Of a stretch of 64,000 bases of DNA, positions 37,101 through 51,400 are shown piece by piece; the stretch's first letter is position 1; every line of letters begins with the position of its first letter. The stretch spans positions 170,590,596 through 170,654,595 of the forward strand of contig JAUMIR010000005.1 of assembly GCA_030847615.1 (NCBI GenBank). Direction: 5' to 3'. The notes under the pieces were generated by a model that had not been told where the DNA came from, did no database searches, and saw nothing but the letters and a program-made list of their open reading frames with translations. Source of the DNA: Gambelia wislizenii. Lineage: Eukaryota > Chordata > Lepidosauria > Squamata > Crotaphytidae. A program made the position numbers and the translations under genes.

Positions 37101-40100
37101 AACACCCCCTCCCCATGCATTTACCTTGCCAGGGGCTTTCCGGCTCATATTTTGAGGGTTAGCACTTGTAATATTCAAACAAACACCATCTGGGCTCCAT
37201 AGCCAGTTATTAGCCCTAGCTGATCTTTTGCAGTCTTTTTTCCTCGTGCATCTGAAAGAAGTGATAATACTTAGAAGTTATACAAAATATATGTATGTTG
37301 TTTAAAAAATCGGCCTCATTCATAAAAAAAATAACATTCATACATTCAACATTCATGTATGAAATGACGGAGGACGTGCAGCATAGAATGTGTGTTTAAT
37401 ATTTAATTTCTTTCTGTTTACTTATTGTTCCTTATGACAGGATAATTACCTGTGTACATTTTCAAATCACATCAGTAAATGTACAAATATTTATCTTAAA
37501 TGTAATTTACTATATACCAGTGAAACACCTAACTTAATATTCAAGAATGATATAATGGAAATGAAGTTTGGCAGAGAATAAATTATATTGTTCCAATGGA
37601 TTGTATAAAATTGGACTTTTCCGCTTATTCTTTAACACATGGGTGAGCCAAGTGTACCCCTCCACATGCTACTAGACTGCAACTCCCACTGGCACTAGAC
37701 AGTGTACCAAATGATGAGCGATGATGCAAGTTGCAGTCTAATATCATCTGGAGGCCAACAAGCTCCCATCCCTGCTTTAACAGTTTACATGCTGTTATTA
37801 GGTATTTACTCTTGCTCCAAAGATTAGCCTCTTGGGGCTCATGCATAAGGTGCAGAAGCCAGCAAACATCTCTGGCTATGTAATTAGCTTTTTCTCACTG
37901 CTAGTGAAGCCTGTAGGGCCTGGATACCCTGAAGACACCAGATCCTGTCTGATCTTAGAAACCAAGCAGGGTCAGCCCTGGTTAGTACTTGGATAGGAGA
38001 CCATCAATGAATACCAGGTGCTGTAGGCTATATTTCAGAGGAAGGAACTGGCAAAACCACCTCTGAGTATTCCTTGTCTAAGAAACCCCTATGAAATTCA
38101 TGGGGTCACCATAAGATGACAGGAAACTTGAAAGCACATACACACACAGAGGGCAACCTAAGAAAAATCCTTGAAATACAATTCACTACTGGCTTTTCTC
38201 CTTTCAGTACTAAGGCCAAATAGCAGCACTGGCACTGAGCAGTGGACAAAGGTAAACCCACTGCAGGCTTCAGATAGCTAAATATTTTTACCAAATGCCT
38301 TTACGAAATGTAACAAATAAGACTATAATGAAATGGCTACGATATATGAGAACAGACAGGGTTTTGTTTTTTTGTTTTTTGTATAGGAACAGAATGAGGA
38401 ATGAGCAGGAATGAACACATTCTGGGGGACTGAGTGGGACACATCTCTCCCAAACCCACCATAGGCAAAATCTACTTTTGTAAGAAAAAGTTCCAGGGAA
38501 GCAGAACAAGGCCTTGGGGAGCAATGATGACTTGCTTTAAGTCAGGATGGCACTTTCCTGGAGGCTGGAAAAGCACGTATGACCCACAGACCATGGGTTG
38601 CCTACTCCTGTAATACAGCCAACTTCTGTGGAAGTCAGTAGTGCTCTGGACAAAAATCTTTCCCAGCTTCATGAAAAGATGCTGGGGTCTGAATCTTGGA
38701 AATGCTGAAAGCAAAGCATGTGCTCTATGACAAGGTTATGGCTCAGTTCTATGGGTATAAATATTACTTATAATTTGATATAAGTTATTAAATTAGATTT
38801 TAAAAATTGCCACGGGGACAGTGATTCTGAAAACATACATTTAGAGGAATCATGCATGTACCCAAAGTGGATTTATTTGATTATAATGGGACCACAAGTA
38901 TCCCATGGCACCCAACTGGCCATCAGCTATCAGCCAAAGAAAGTTAAGCCCTATTAGAATAATGGAATTTCAGCCTTCCAACTATTTTTCTGGACTGCTA
39001 ACATTTTGTCATCTTATAAACAGCTTCTACACAGTGCACATTATTAAGCTGTCTGTAATATATTAAGATCATTTTAACATCATTTAAAATATTGGAATTA
39101 ACATTTTAAGCTCTGCTTTTTATGGTGGATGTGGTTTAGTTCTACGAGGCTGTTTTATATCTCTGAGTAATTCAGTTATATGACTGTGGTCAGCCTTATG
39201 CTGACTCTCTGCTTAAGTTCTGATCATTGTGTTTTACTGGATTTCATTTAGTTCAATCCAAAGGTTATCAGGGAACGAGGAGAACAAATGAATAAATACA
39301 TCTGGAAGAGAGAATAACCAGTTGACACAGCTAGATTGTTAACTGACATATCTGTATTGTACGCCTGATAGCAAAGAACTGTCAAACTAACAATTTGTCA
39401 GCTGCTCTGGGAGTTTTTTTGGCTGAAATGCAGGGTATACATGCCCTAAATAAAATATACAAATAACTAAACAAATACCTGCAGACAGTGGAACTTGCTG
39501 TGGAACAGGGACCTGAAATAGTTTGATTTTGGCACTCTCTAGCTTGCCAATGTATTACACATTAAAGACTGTCATAATTCTTGATTAATAAGGTTATCAC
39601 GTTGGGTCATTAGATTTCCCTCTGCTCACTGAACAATTCTGAAGAAAACTGATTATCAACCTGTGTTGTATGGACACAGCTGGTGTATAAAACCATGACA
39701 GAACTGTTCCAGCACCTTCTGCAAAGGAGGAAGACGTTTTCCGGTGTGTAAAAGGTAAGTGGTGCCACCCAGCTGTTGCTATTGCTGCCTCTGCAGAGAT
39801 TCACCTCTCCTGTGGCCTACTGACTGGCTTACAACTGCCTCTTGGTGGACTCAGGCCCAGGTACTACCTTCTCACACCCAGCTGTGTCATCTCTGGGTGC
39901 TGGGGGCACAAAACCAGGCCAGAACTGTTCCAGCATCTTCTGCAAGGAAAATCCAGGAAGTACTATTTGTCAGCCAGCTGAGAATCCTGGCTTCATTACT
40001 AGTGATGTCAGTGTTCCATACTTTTCTTTGTAACTTATCTGGTTCCTTCTTTGGTTATATTTATCCTTTCATTGGTAACTCTTTTTTAATGTTTAATTTT

Positions 40101-43100
40101 TATTTTTTTCTTTGTTATGGCTCCTGTGTCTTCCCTTTCTTCTAATCTGATACCTATCTGCTGCCCTCCTTCCCAGTTTCCCCTTTCTTGCTCCTTATGG
40201 AACTGTCACTCAATTGTTCCTAAAGTTGTATTGTTCATGATTTATTTTTCTCCAGACCTTTTCACCTTCCTACTCTCACTGAAATCAGGCTTTCTGCCCA
40301 TGATACTGCTAACTTCAGTTACCTTCTCCTTTGGAGGACTCTTCTTTTCTCATACAAATCACTATGAGGGTGGGGGTGAGTGGGTGAGGTCCTATTATTT
40401 AGCTCATGCCAATTTCAGCTCCCCCCACTCTTTCCACCAACACAGTTTCTCTTTTGAGGCTCATAGACCGTGAGACTCTTCGCCTCTGCATCTGTGGATT
40501 GCCTTTCCTCTTGAAAGTTTTGGAATGTGCTGTTTATGTATGTTGCCTCCACTTTCTTTCTCATATTTCTGCAGTGGAGCCTTTTCAATCCAGATTTCAC
40601 TCTTTGGACTCTATGGAGAGTGCTCTTATAAAAATCCCAGATTATCTTCTTCAGGTCAAGTCAAAAGGCTTATATTCAGCCCTTATTCTCTTTGATCTCT
40701 CTGCTGCCTTTGACACAGTTGATCAAGCTCCTTTGTTAGATTCACTTCATGAACTAGTGTTTACTGATTCAGTCATCAGCTAGTTCACATCTTATCTCTC
40801 GGGTTGCTCATTTGATGTGGTAGCAGGAATCCATGTATCTTCTTCCTTTCCCCTTTTGATTGGGGTTCCATAGGATTCTGTTCTGGGCCCTTTGTTGTTT
40901 TCCATTTATACACTATCTTTATGTAATCTTATCAATTTGTATGATTTTCAATATCATCTGTATTCTGATGACACTCAATTGTATTTCTCCACGCCAGAAC
41001 TCTCTTTTGATATCGAACATCATATTACAGCATTTATTTTAGCTATTTCAGCATGGATGTTTCATCATTACCTAAAACTTAACAGGGCAAATACAGAGCT
41101 ACTTATTTTTCCTCCAAAACCTTCTTTAAACATATATTTTCCATCTCTGTAATAATATTCCCATTCATCCTGTGAAAAAAGCATGTAGTCTTGACTTCAT
41201 TTTTTACTCTTCTTTGTCTTTTCTTCCTTACGTTGAAGCTGTAGCAAAGTCATGTTGATTTTTTCCTTTATAACATTCCCAAAATCAGACTTTTTTCCTG
41301 CTTGTTCTGCTCTGATCCTGTCCTCTAGGGTATTAGCTACCCCTCCTAATTTGGTGTCATCTGCAAACTTGATAAGCATACCTTCTGTTCCCTCATCAAA
41401 GTCATTGATAAAGATGTTGAATAGCACTGGGCCCAGGACAGAACAGATTCACATTCCTTTCTTTTGCATATGTTTATTATTACTTGCATTTTATTAAAAA
41501 TTTCTGTCACCCTACTTCCACCCTATTTTCTTTTCAGAAGAACAGTATAAGGTGAGTTAGGCTAAGTGAAAAGGATTGGCTGAAAGTCACCCATAAATTT
41601 CATGGGCATTTGGAGACTGCAACCTGGTTCTTCTAGTCTGATACTGGCTAACATTATTCAATACAGGCTACCCCTCATATCCGTGGAACCAATATCTGCA
41701 GTTTCAATTATCCATGGCGGGGAAAAATAAGGAGATATAACATAGAGTCATGCTGGAAAATACCTAGATGGGTGTTCTCTTTAGGAATTGCTAGGTCCTC
41801 CAGTGCAACTCTATGGTATGTTTGTACCGGAAATCCTTTATTTTAATCTGGTTCACTATTATCTGCAGTTTCATTTATTACTGGTAAGTCCAGTAATGTA
41901 TCCCATACAGATACTTGGTGTGTAACCTGTACTAGAAAAGTACTAGTTGCAAGAAAATGCTGCCATCTTTAATGCTGTGCCAATAATATCCTTCTTCCAG
42001 GATATTCCATTTCATCCTCCAATGTCTCCCAGTATTCAAAGGGCTCTTCACACATTGCCTGAATCCTCAATGAGACATCTGGGCAGGGGGGGTTCTCTCC
42101 ATTTGAGATCTCCCCCCCCCCAAGGTTGTTTTGTTTTTCTTCAAAATGGGTATTCCCTCCCCTCAGCTGTTTGTTGTCTGGATGGCGCCATTTCGGCTGC
42201 ATAAAAAGTAGCACTCAGGGTGAGGAGTGTGTTATTATTACCTACAAACAAAACAGGACATTTGCCAACAAAGACCTTTCATATATCCATCATAATAATT
42301 GTCCATCATAATATTGTCTATCATAATAATTAGGCCAAGAGTCATCATCAGAAGCCTTAAGGGAGAAGCTGATATTGTCCATGGGTATACAGCAGTGCTG
42401 ATAAGTTCACACTAGATTTTCTGATTCAAATTAAATCCTATGGTTTGGGGGCACATAGGAGTGCTACATTTCAAGCCTGCATGCATAGGCTTCATGGCAA
42501 GTTTTTAGGTAATTTTACTGAAGTTTGTGAAGTCAAAGGCTTTCACTGAAGTTGTTTAAATGTTTAGAGAGGAAGCCAAGTCCCTGAAATCCATCTCCTT
42601 CCTATAATTGAATAAGCCAATAGCATGCACTTCATATCACAAAATCCCATATGGTTTCTCTATGTGGTTAATTAACCTGGAAGTTTGAAGCTGAATTTCA
42701 TGACTTATACCTATACCTCCTCTCTATACTTATTAAAAGAAAAATAAGCCTAGAGACACTCAAAAGGTTTGGTTCAGCAGAGTTTAAGCTTATTTCCAAA
42801 GTATAAATTAGTTACCACGACTGATGGTCAGCCAAGAGGTAACTATTATGCCAGTGTGTTTAGTGACATGTTTAGGTGAAACAACATTCTAAAAAAAATA
42901 AAAGGTGATGGAATCATGCCCCCAGGGGGAGGGGGGTGCCAGCCATGTAAAACTTGCAAGTTCAACCAATTGATTGTGTGTTCTAAAACAAGGTACACCT
43001 CTGATGAACTGCAGAAAATTATATAGCTCAAAACAAGCAATTTTAAGGGCTAATAAAGGCACAGACTGGAAATGAATATATTCAAATGGAGGAAAATCAA

Positions 43101-46100
43101 TTTGGAAAGAAAAATGTGCATTTCTTCTCTTTTTCCTAAATGTTCTTCATTTTGACATAAAATTTGTTTCATGCATTGGTCTAAATCCAACTGTTGGTCC
43201 CAGCTACTATAGAGCCATTGAATCAATGGAACTTACACCAGTACTGATTTCCCAATTTCCCAATGGGTTTACTATAGCTGGTATAAGCAACTAGATTTAG
43301 ACCACTGCTTTCATTCATTATTAAATATGTCTATATATAAAACACAATCTAAGACCAGCTTCATTTAATGTCTATCACAACATCCCAAAGGAATTGTAGT
43401 TTTGTGATGGTTCTGAGACGTTCTGTTAGCAATTTCTATTCATTGGCTCAGCACATTATTTTTCTGTTGTTGTGGTTTTAGCATTCCTTCAAGTCATTTC
43501 TGACTTATGGCAACCCTAAGTAGAGCTTATCATGGGATTTTTTTTCGGGGGGGGGGGAGATTTATTTAGAGAGGGTTTGCTTTTGCCTTCCTCTGAGGCT
43601 GAGAGAATGTGACTTGCCCAAGGTCGCCCAGTGGGTTTCCATGGCTAATCAGAGATTCGAATCCTGTTCTAGTCCAAAACTAAAACCATCACACCATGAT
43701 GGCTTGATTTTTTTTTTTCATGCAGGTCTCATTTTCAGTCCCTAGTCTCTCCAGATAAGCCTGGGAAAGATTTCTGTCTGAAACCTGGAGAACCATTGCC
43801 AATAAATGGTACAGAGCTAGAAAAGCCAATGGTGTGACTCATCTTGGGCAGGGTTTTTTATTTCTATATTTTGGTGGTTCCTTGTTAAGACAGGTCACAA
43901 ATTTTAGTTTTCCTGTGCAGGTGATACACATTCAGTATTGCAGGGGTTTCATAACAGAAGACAGTGTTTCTGGATATCAAAGTCATGAGGAAACTTCCTG
44001 TTAGAAACAGTAAAATGTCCAGCATTTTATCAGCTAATTTCTTTTCCTCATAGTTAACAGCAAATTTCTAGCTCCTCAGTTATATGCTTAGAAATATTTA
44101 GGGGATATCAATAGCCAATGTGGCATAGTTGTTTGAGTGTTGGACTAGGACTCTGGAGACCAGGGTTCAAATCCTCTCTCAGCCATGAAAACACACTGGG
44201 TGACTTTTGGCAAGTCACCCTCTCTCAGCCCCAGAGGATGGCAATAGCAACCCCCCCTCTGAACAGATCTTGTCAAGAAAACCCAGTAATAGGTTGAGTG
44301 CAGTGAAAGGCAAGCAAGACATTTCCAACTAATTTCAGCATTCTTATAATTTATATGTCCAGGGCAAGGGTGGTCATCTATCCCAGGTACGGGGGCCATA
44401 CACAATCCCTGCTGGATCTAGATTGGCTGGACTCCTCCCTATCCTTCCATTGCTAAAAGCTTCTCTGGGAACTTTAGGAACTATTTTGGTCATATTTTGA
44501 AGGGCCTCTGGCTTAGCGATCAGGAAAAAGCCCTCCTAGCTTAAAACAAAGCACTCTCGTTCCCATAGCAAAATTGTCCCTTACCATCACTAGAGGATTT
44601 TTCAACAACAACAATAAAAAAGGATTACAGGCTATTAACCTCCCCAACACCAAAATATAAATAAACAAATTAGGAAAACAGGGGGTGCTACATTTTTCTC
44701 ATGCTTGATCCACGGTGAACCAATTTTGCCTATCACCATTAGAAGTCTTAATATATGCAATAGAATTGAATAGCTAGCGGAGAAAGACTCCAACAAATGG
44801 ATATCCCTTACATTTATGAACACTGTATTTGATACAGATGGTACCTCTTTGCCACAGCTTCCTGAAAAAGTTACATGTGGAACATAGTCTTTAGTATGAA
44901 AGAAAAATGTTGTGTCAGGCACAGTCCTATCCAATGATTTCTAAGCACCTTTTAACCATTGGAACAGTGGCAGTAAGGGAAATTTAAGGGTTAAAGTACT
45001 AGAATAAGACTAACACCAGATAAATGCTAGATGTTCACCAGCTGTGGCTTGGCAACCACCATTTTAATGCAAATTATATACAAGCTATACAGACAAAATA
45101 TGCAAATTAGTTTCTACCCTGCAGCTCATTATATGTGGTAATTTGCAACAAAGAATTTTTCTAGTTCTGGTACAAATGCTTTTAAGACATATTCAGCATG
45201 CATGATATTGTAAAAAAGAATTAGCTTGCATAATATGATCTACCTCTCTTAGTTACACCCTACAATACTTACTTTCCTTCTATCACACACCAGCCACAGT
45301 AAGGATCTCGGGCTTGGATGCAGAGATTACAAGTTGAGTAACTAGCACATTCTTGAACAGGCAAGCGAAAGACCTAGTAAAAAAAAGAGAGATAAGCAGC
45401 AAAATTGTAAGAGGCTTTAATTTGAAATTATAGAAGACTTTTTTGGTCATTTACATATACATCTCATATGATATGCTTTGTACTCTCCTGGTTAATTCAC
45501 AATTTGTCCCACACTCTTCATAAATCAAGGCAAAGCAGGAACAGATTATTCCCCTCTAACACATGCTCTCCATTCAACACAACAAATGCATGTTTTGCTG
45601 GTAATAATGGACGCATATCATGTGGTTTACGTAAGCCAATGTACATCAAATAATTTCTGATGCATGGATTTGTTGGGACTGGGAACACTTAGGATACAAT
45701 TAAAGTCACATTTATGGACAAACTGCATGAGGTGAATGAGGATCAGGGATTTGCTCTCCCAATGTTCCTCATAATAATTATAAGTTCCAATTACAAGCAG
45801 CTTCAACTAGTCTCTGGTTTTCTGTTTAACGATAATAGAAGTTTACACTTCCCTTACACTGGTTTCCTCCAATAAAAGCTCCCCTCCCAAGAACTGTAAT
45901 CTATGCTGTTGAGAAAACATAAAGATAACATATTCCCATTAAAAATATAATAACTGGAGATCCAATTATCAGGGTCAGCATTACCGTGAAGAAGTTGTTT
46001 CAGTCAGTAAATATTGGTGGTGGTAGTAAGGTAGTAAGATGCTGGCACACCACTAGTGTTGAAGAAAGATACAGCAGCCAATCCAGCCAGCTTTTAAATG

Positions 46101-48401
46101 GAAAGAGAAAGGGTACCATCTTGTTCTTCAGTCCAGTCCCCAGGTAGGCAGCAAAACATCCTGCCCATTCTGTGCCTCATATATTTGATGTGGTTAATTT
46201 ACAGCCTTGTCAGACTCTATGAGTAACATATTCTCTTCATGATGAAGGATTTGGGACAGCCACATTGTAATGTAGCTGACAGAAAGGCCTGTGTTCTTTC
46301 TGAATTTGTACATAATCTGCATGGTTCATGTAACAAGTGTCACAGGAAGTTATAGCACAACATATTAAAAATAGAAACTGCAGGAAAAAATCTAGTTATT
46401 CAAATTAATAGAGTTTGCAGGCTGGATATCTTCACAAGTATAACTTTGCATGTTGGCAACTTTCCCTTTTCATTACTACTAAACAGACTTAATAGTTACT
46501 ATTCTTAATAGTTACATGTGCTCGAAAGAACAGTATATCTAACTACTTCAGTTAAAAATAAGACAAAAAATCCAAAGCAAGCTATGTATGCTGAAATTCA
46601 GATATAACTGCTGATATCTAATCTGAAATCCTAAACATACTTAACAAGAGATTTAATATTTCCAAGTGAATGTGTTTAGAATTTTAATGTCATCTTTCAT
46701 AACTTTTGCCACTGTTAAATTCCTGTAATATCCTCTTCTGAGAAATTTAATATCAAAGAAATATGTCTTAGTCATACGACAAAGACATTCATTTTATCAT
46801 CCTGGAACTCAGAAGCAAGTCATTAGAGAACACACAATTCACTAAAAATTATACTTAAATTTAATGATTGCAAAAATATTTAAGAGAATCCATTTCCAGT
46901 TTTGATTAGAATACTCATGTTTCATCCCTAAACAAGCTCCTGTTGATAATTATGAATAATATTTTGAACTGGGGAGTAGAAAGAAGAATTGAACGTGACC
47001 CTACAAAACAAGCATCAAGAATGAATGCTATCTGCAATTTCATTTCAAAAGGGGATTAATAGTGAAATTATGAGTAACCACATCTGCTTCAGTATCACAC
47101 AAAACAAAGACAATAAAGACTGTGACAGCTGAAAGAGTAATTATTTCCTGATCACTACATAATATCAGGGAATGGGGGTAAGATCAGTATGAACTTAAAA
47201 AGACATTTGCTTCAAGCTATCTGTTGCTTATTCAGAGAAGATAACACAAATGGATACTGCAAAGAAGTCCAGGAACCATGGCCCTCCAGATATTGATGTA
47301 TTGCAACGTGGTTTCACTACTGAGAGGACTGGCTTAGGGAAGATGAAAGCTGTAGTAAAAAAACTTCATGAGGGCCACAATTTGCCCACCTCAGTTCTAA
47401 CAGTTTCTCTGTGCAATACCAATTTGCTCTACAGACACATTTTCCAGTTTCTTTATCTAGATGCCTGCAATCATCTCGTCCTAGGCCAATATCCACTGGG
47501 TATTTTTCTGGAGGTGGGTAATCAAACAGCACTATGTATTACTGCTGTAACTCTGGTTCCACAGAGGAAGTTCACATTCTAGTGGCACTTGCCACCTACA
47601 GCAGAACAATGTGGAATCAAATTGCCACAATTATTCATCTAGAGGTCCAGTGCTTAGTATACTGAATTTGAACTAAGACTATTTATGACTGATTATCTCC
47701 TGGTGATCCCCCCCCCTCTTTTAACTAAAATGCAGCTAAATAATCTTCCTCCTCCTCTTTTAGTTATCCTCAAACTGTTTTGTTACCATTAAGAGGTGGA
47801 TGTGAAAAATACAGATGCATGTGTAAAGTCCCTATTCCCATATTGTCCAGTGGAGGACTTGCTACTCTATATCTTCTCAAACTTTACCTACCTACACCAA
47901 GAGTATTCTGTTTTTTCATCTCTCTTCTTTTAACAAATCGACACCATAGGGCATCAACGATGAAGACCAGTTAACTTCTGGAGGGAAAATACCTCTCTAC
48001 TCAAGGGACAAAAACTATGCATTGCTGCAGTTTTCACTTGGCATTACATTAATTTGTCCTTCAGTCACACCCTAAGGAATGTAATTTAACATAGCCTTTA
48101 CTATGTTATTACTGTTACATAATATTTTACCTTGTTTGTGGTCATCACATACAAATTCTCATGAGTAGCATCAAGAACCAGATCCCTCTGAATAGGCTTG
48201 TTTTTTTCAATAAGAATACTAGCATACTCCTTTGCAGGATTAGACAAAGCCACCTGAAGTACATAAGAACTACGTTATTCAATTAAACAAGATTGAAGAT
48301 ACATTATATTTATATTTATGGGGTGGGGTTTTTGGCTTTAAAATAAACCATGAACTACTTTTTGAATTTTATGAAGAAGCATTCTTGCAAGTATTGATTA
48401 T

Positions 48402-48433
<32 letters not shown>

Positions 48434-51400
48434 ACTGTATATTCAAAGGATGTTTTGACTAGCAGAACTGGGAGACGAGTTCTTTTGTACCTGGTTGAAA
48501 AACACTCAGCAAGTTTTCAATGCTGCAGAAGGTTGCAGGGGGATTGGGAAGAGAGCCTCGGTGATAGTAGAATGTTGTATATATATTTTAGGACAGCTAT
48601 GGTAGTTGAACCCTCCATGAATAACAAAGACTGCACAGTTACTTGGGTGTACATCTGAACACGTGGAGGGGACTTTTAAGTACTTTTAAGTACACATAAT
48701 GCTTGCAAGAGTCTTCGTATTTAAGGATGACTGAATGATAGTGGATAGCAGAAACAATACGCCCTCCCCTGCTTGTGCCCTACATGTAATTCTCTACACC
48801 TCAAGCTAGGTAGATACACATTTTTTTTTTGCACATTCTTTTGAGAATATTACATGTGCAAGCAACCTTCCAATTTGTCCCCACAGCTTTTGCTTTTAAA
48901 GTAGTGAAGGGGAAGGATATATGTAATAGGAAGCCTTACAGGCACATTTGCATTCAATTAATAGGGTTTTATGTACAGTATTTTTTTTCCTTTGCTTGAT
49001 TTTATTACTCAGTTTTGTAACATTCATTATTATTCTGCTGTTGTTTTCATGGTAGTTAGATTGTTCCCTGTTTCTGTTGTTGTTGGTTGTTATTTGATGC
49101 AATGCATTCTGTATTTTGATTGATTTATAAAATATGTACTTACAAGGAAAAAAAATTAATAACAACCTGTCTGTCGATGTCTCAGCTGCCGCCCACCTTA
49201 AAAACAGTTCTGGGTTCCTGCATATAGTCATCTGAATTTAAATGATTAAATAAATCACAAATACTCTATACCACTTAGGCCTAAATCCAATTGCTAGCTG
49301 CAGTTAGAAAAGACCCAATGAATCAATGGAACTTACATAAGTATTTGATCTACCAAGTTTCCAGTGATTTAATGGGGATATTCTGTTTTGATATTATGCA
49401 CTAGATGCAGCCCATCTTGGAAGGATGAGCTTTGGTCTGTAGGGTTAGTCAAGACTATTTACACAAACCGTGATCTTATCATCTTTAGCTAGGTGATAAT
49501 TTTTATACTTCTTTGTATTTTTAATCTCATTTTCACAATATATTAATGTGTTATAAAAATAAAACTTTTTTTAGTTTTCTTATCAGATTTCCTTCTTGAA
49601 AATTTTTACTAACAACTTGTTTAGTTTAAAGCTCAAGCAACATCTAGAACAAACATATGTTTATAGCTGAATTGTGATGACCATAATTCTTAACATTTAA
49701 AGAACACAAGTTTTTAAAATCATGATTACTGCAGACATTACCTTTAGAATTCTGCCATCTGAGGTCCCAACGAATACTACTGTCTTCCCATTCTCTACTG
49801 TAAAGGTAACTGCAGTTAAATTTATACCATCCTTTTTCAAAAGTGGTTCTGCAGAAATCCCCTCTTTGCTCCCCAGAGGGTATGGTAAATGTTCAGAACC
49901 ACATGGAAAAGTTTTGCTTGAATTCTAAGAAATAAAGTCAGAACAGAAACAACACATTCAGACAGATGATAACAGTTGAATATTAAAACTAAGTTTCAGC
50001 TATAACTATGTTGGCTGGCATATTCTACTCAGCACACATGATGGCAATGCCTCTCTGGTTCACAGAAACACCAGAAACATGGAAAAGGCGCGCTGTCATG
50101 CATGAGGGCTGTAGCCTTTGTGTGGCACTTGGACCTAATTTCAGATGCAAAGGTAACCAGCCACAAAAGTTTCCATAAACTTGTGACAAATACATCTTTC
50201 CTCCTAAGTTTCTTAATTTATATTTCTATACGAGTATTTTCAAAAGGATTATAAAACAGTCTGACACCAAACTCCATTTAAAGAGAGAAAAGTCTGTCCT
50301 CTCAAACTTCAGCCATCTTATTGAAATACTCATTCGCACATAAAAACACCAATGCTTGTTTCTGCTATGAACAACAGTGATGAAAACAGCCAAAGTGAAG
50401 CACCTCTCACACTGATTACTTCCAAACTAATTTACAGCTGTCCTATTTGGTAGGATTGAACCCTTCTAAAATAACAGAATGAAGATGTGTTTACAAAACA
50501 TTAGATAACTGCTCACCCTTCCCTTGGCATCTTGAAGATAACGTTCATCTGAAGATACACAATAAAACTGTACGTAGAATGGTTTATTGCATTACCTGGT
50601 GCGATGCAGTAGTACATGGAGGCTGTTCTGTTCTAAATGGTTTGTAAAACACATCTCGATCATCCTTCATATAGCATTTCTCCCTGTTTTCCTCCATTTT
50701 TTCATTGATCTCCTTCAAGGAAAACACACACATGGCACATTCCAAGGAATCTTTTTCCATCCTCCTGAAGAGTCCAATAAGCATTGTGTCCTCTGGTGAG
50801 ATTTCATTATCTTGTCCCACTGGCATCTGCCCGGGTATGGAGGCGTAGACGGCATTACTTTGGTTGTAAGGCCCACTGTCATCCTGACATTTCAAGTCCA
50901 TTTCAAAGTAGGAATGATAATATTCATCTTCCTTGCAAAGACGCCCAATTAGGGTCCGGTTGACAGTGCCTGGATTATTATTCTGATTGAAAATAAAATA
51001 TACAAATTTATTGTTTTCAAAAACGTATAGAAACTGTTGTGAGCTTGCAGAGGGATATGCTGATTTAATGGCAGCAGGATCTGCATATAGTTCAAAAATC
51101 TCTCTGCCATCTCCATTAAAAAGCTGTCGAGTGCTGATTATTACCCCATTGTCATTTAGTCCATTTCCCTTACCCACAAACATCATTCGACCTTTTTTAA
51201 AAGATGTGATCAACCCCACTGTGATTACATTCTCATCATTACTGGCAACAAATGATTTTTCTCCACTGCCATTCTCATAGTAAGTTCTGTTCGAAATGTT
51301 TTCGAGTTCTCTGATGGAACATATACCCTTAAACAGGCTCCCACAAACCACAATTTTTTTCTCTTGTATATCCAGCAAAAGTATCTTGTTGTAATTGTTA

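Noticed and set aside
44117..44190. Possible tRNA gene with A and B boxes
   Set aside because: It is the head of a SINE with the same body as those at 43468 and 61672.
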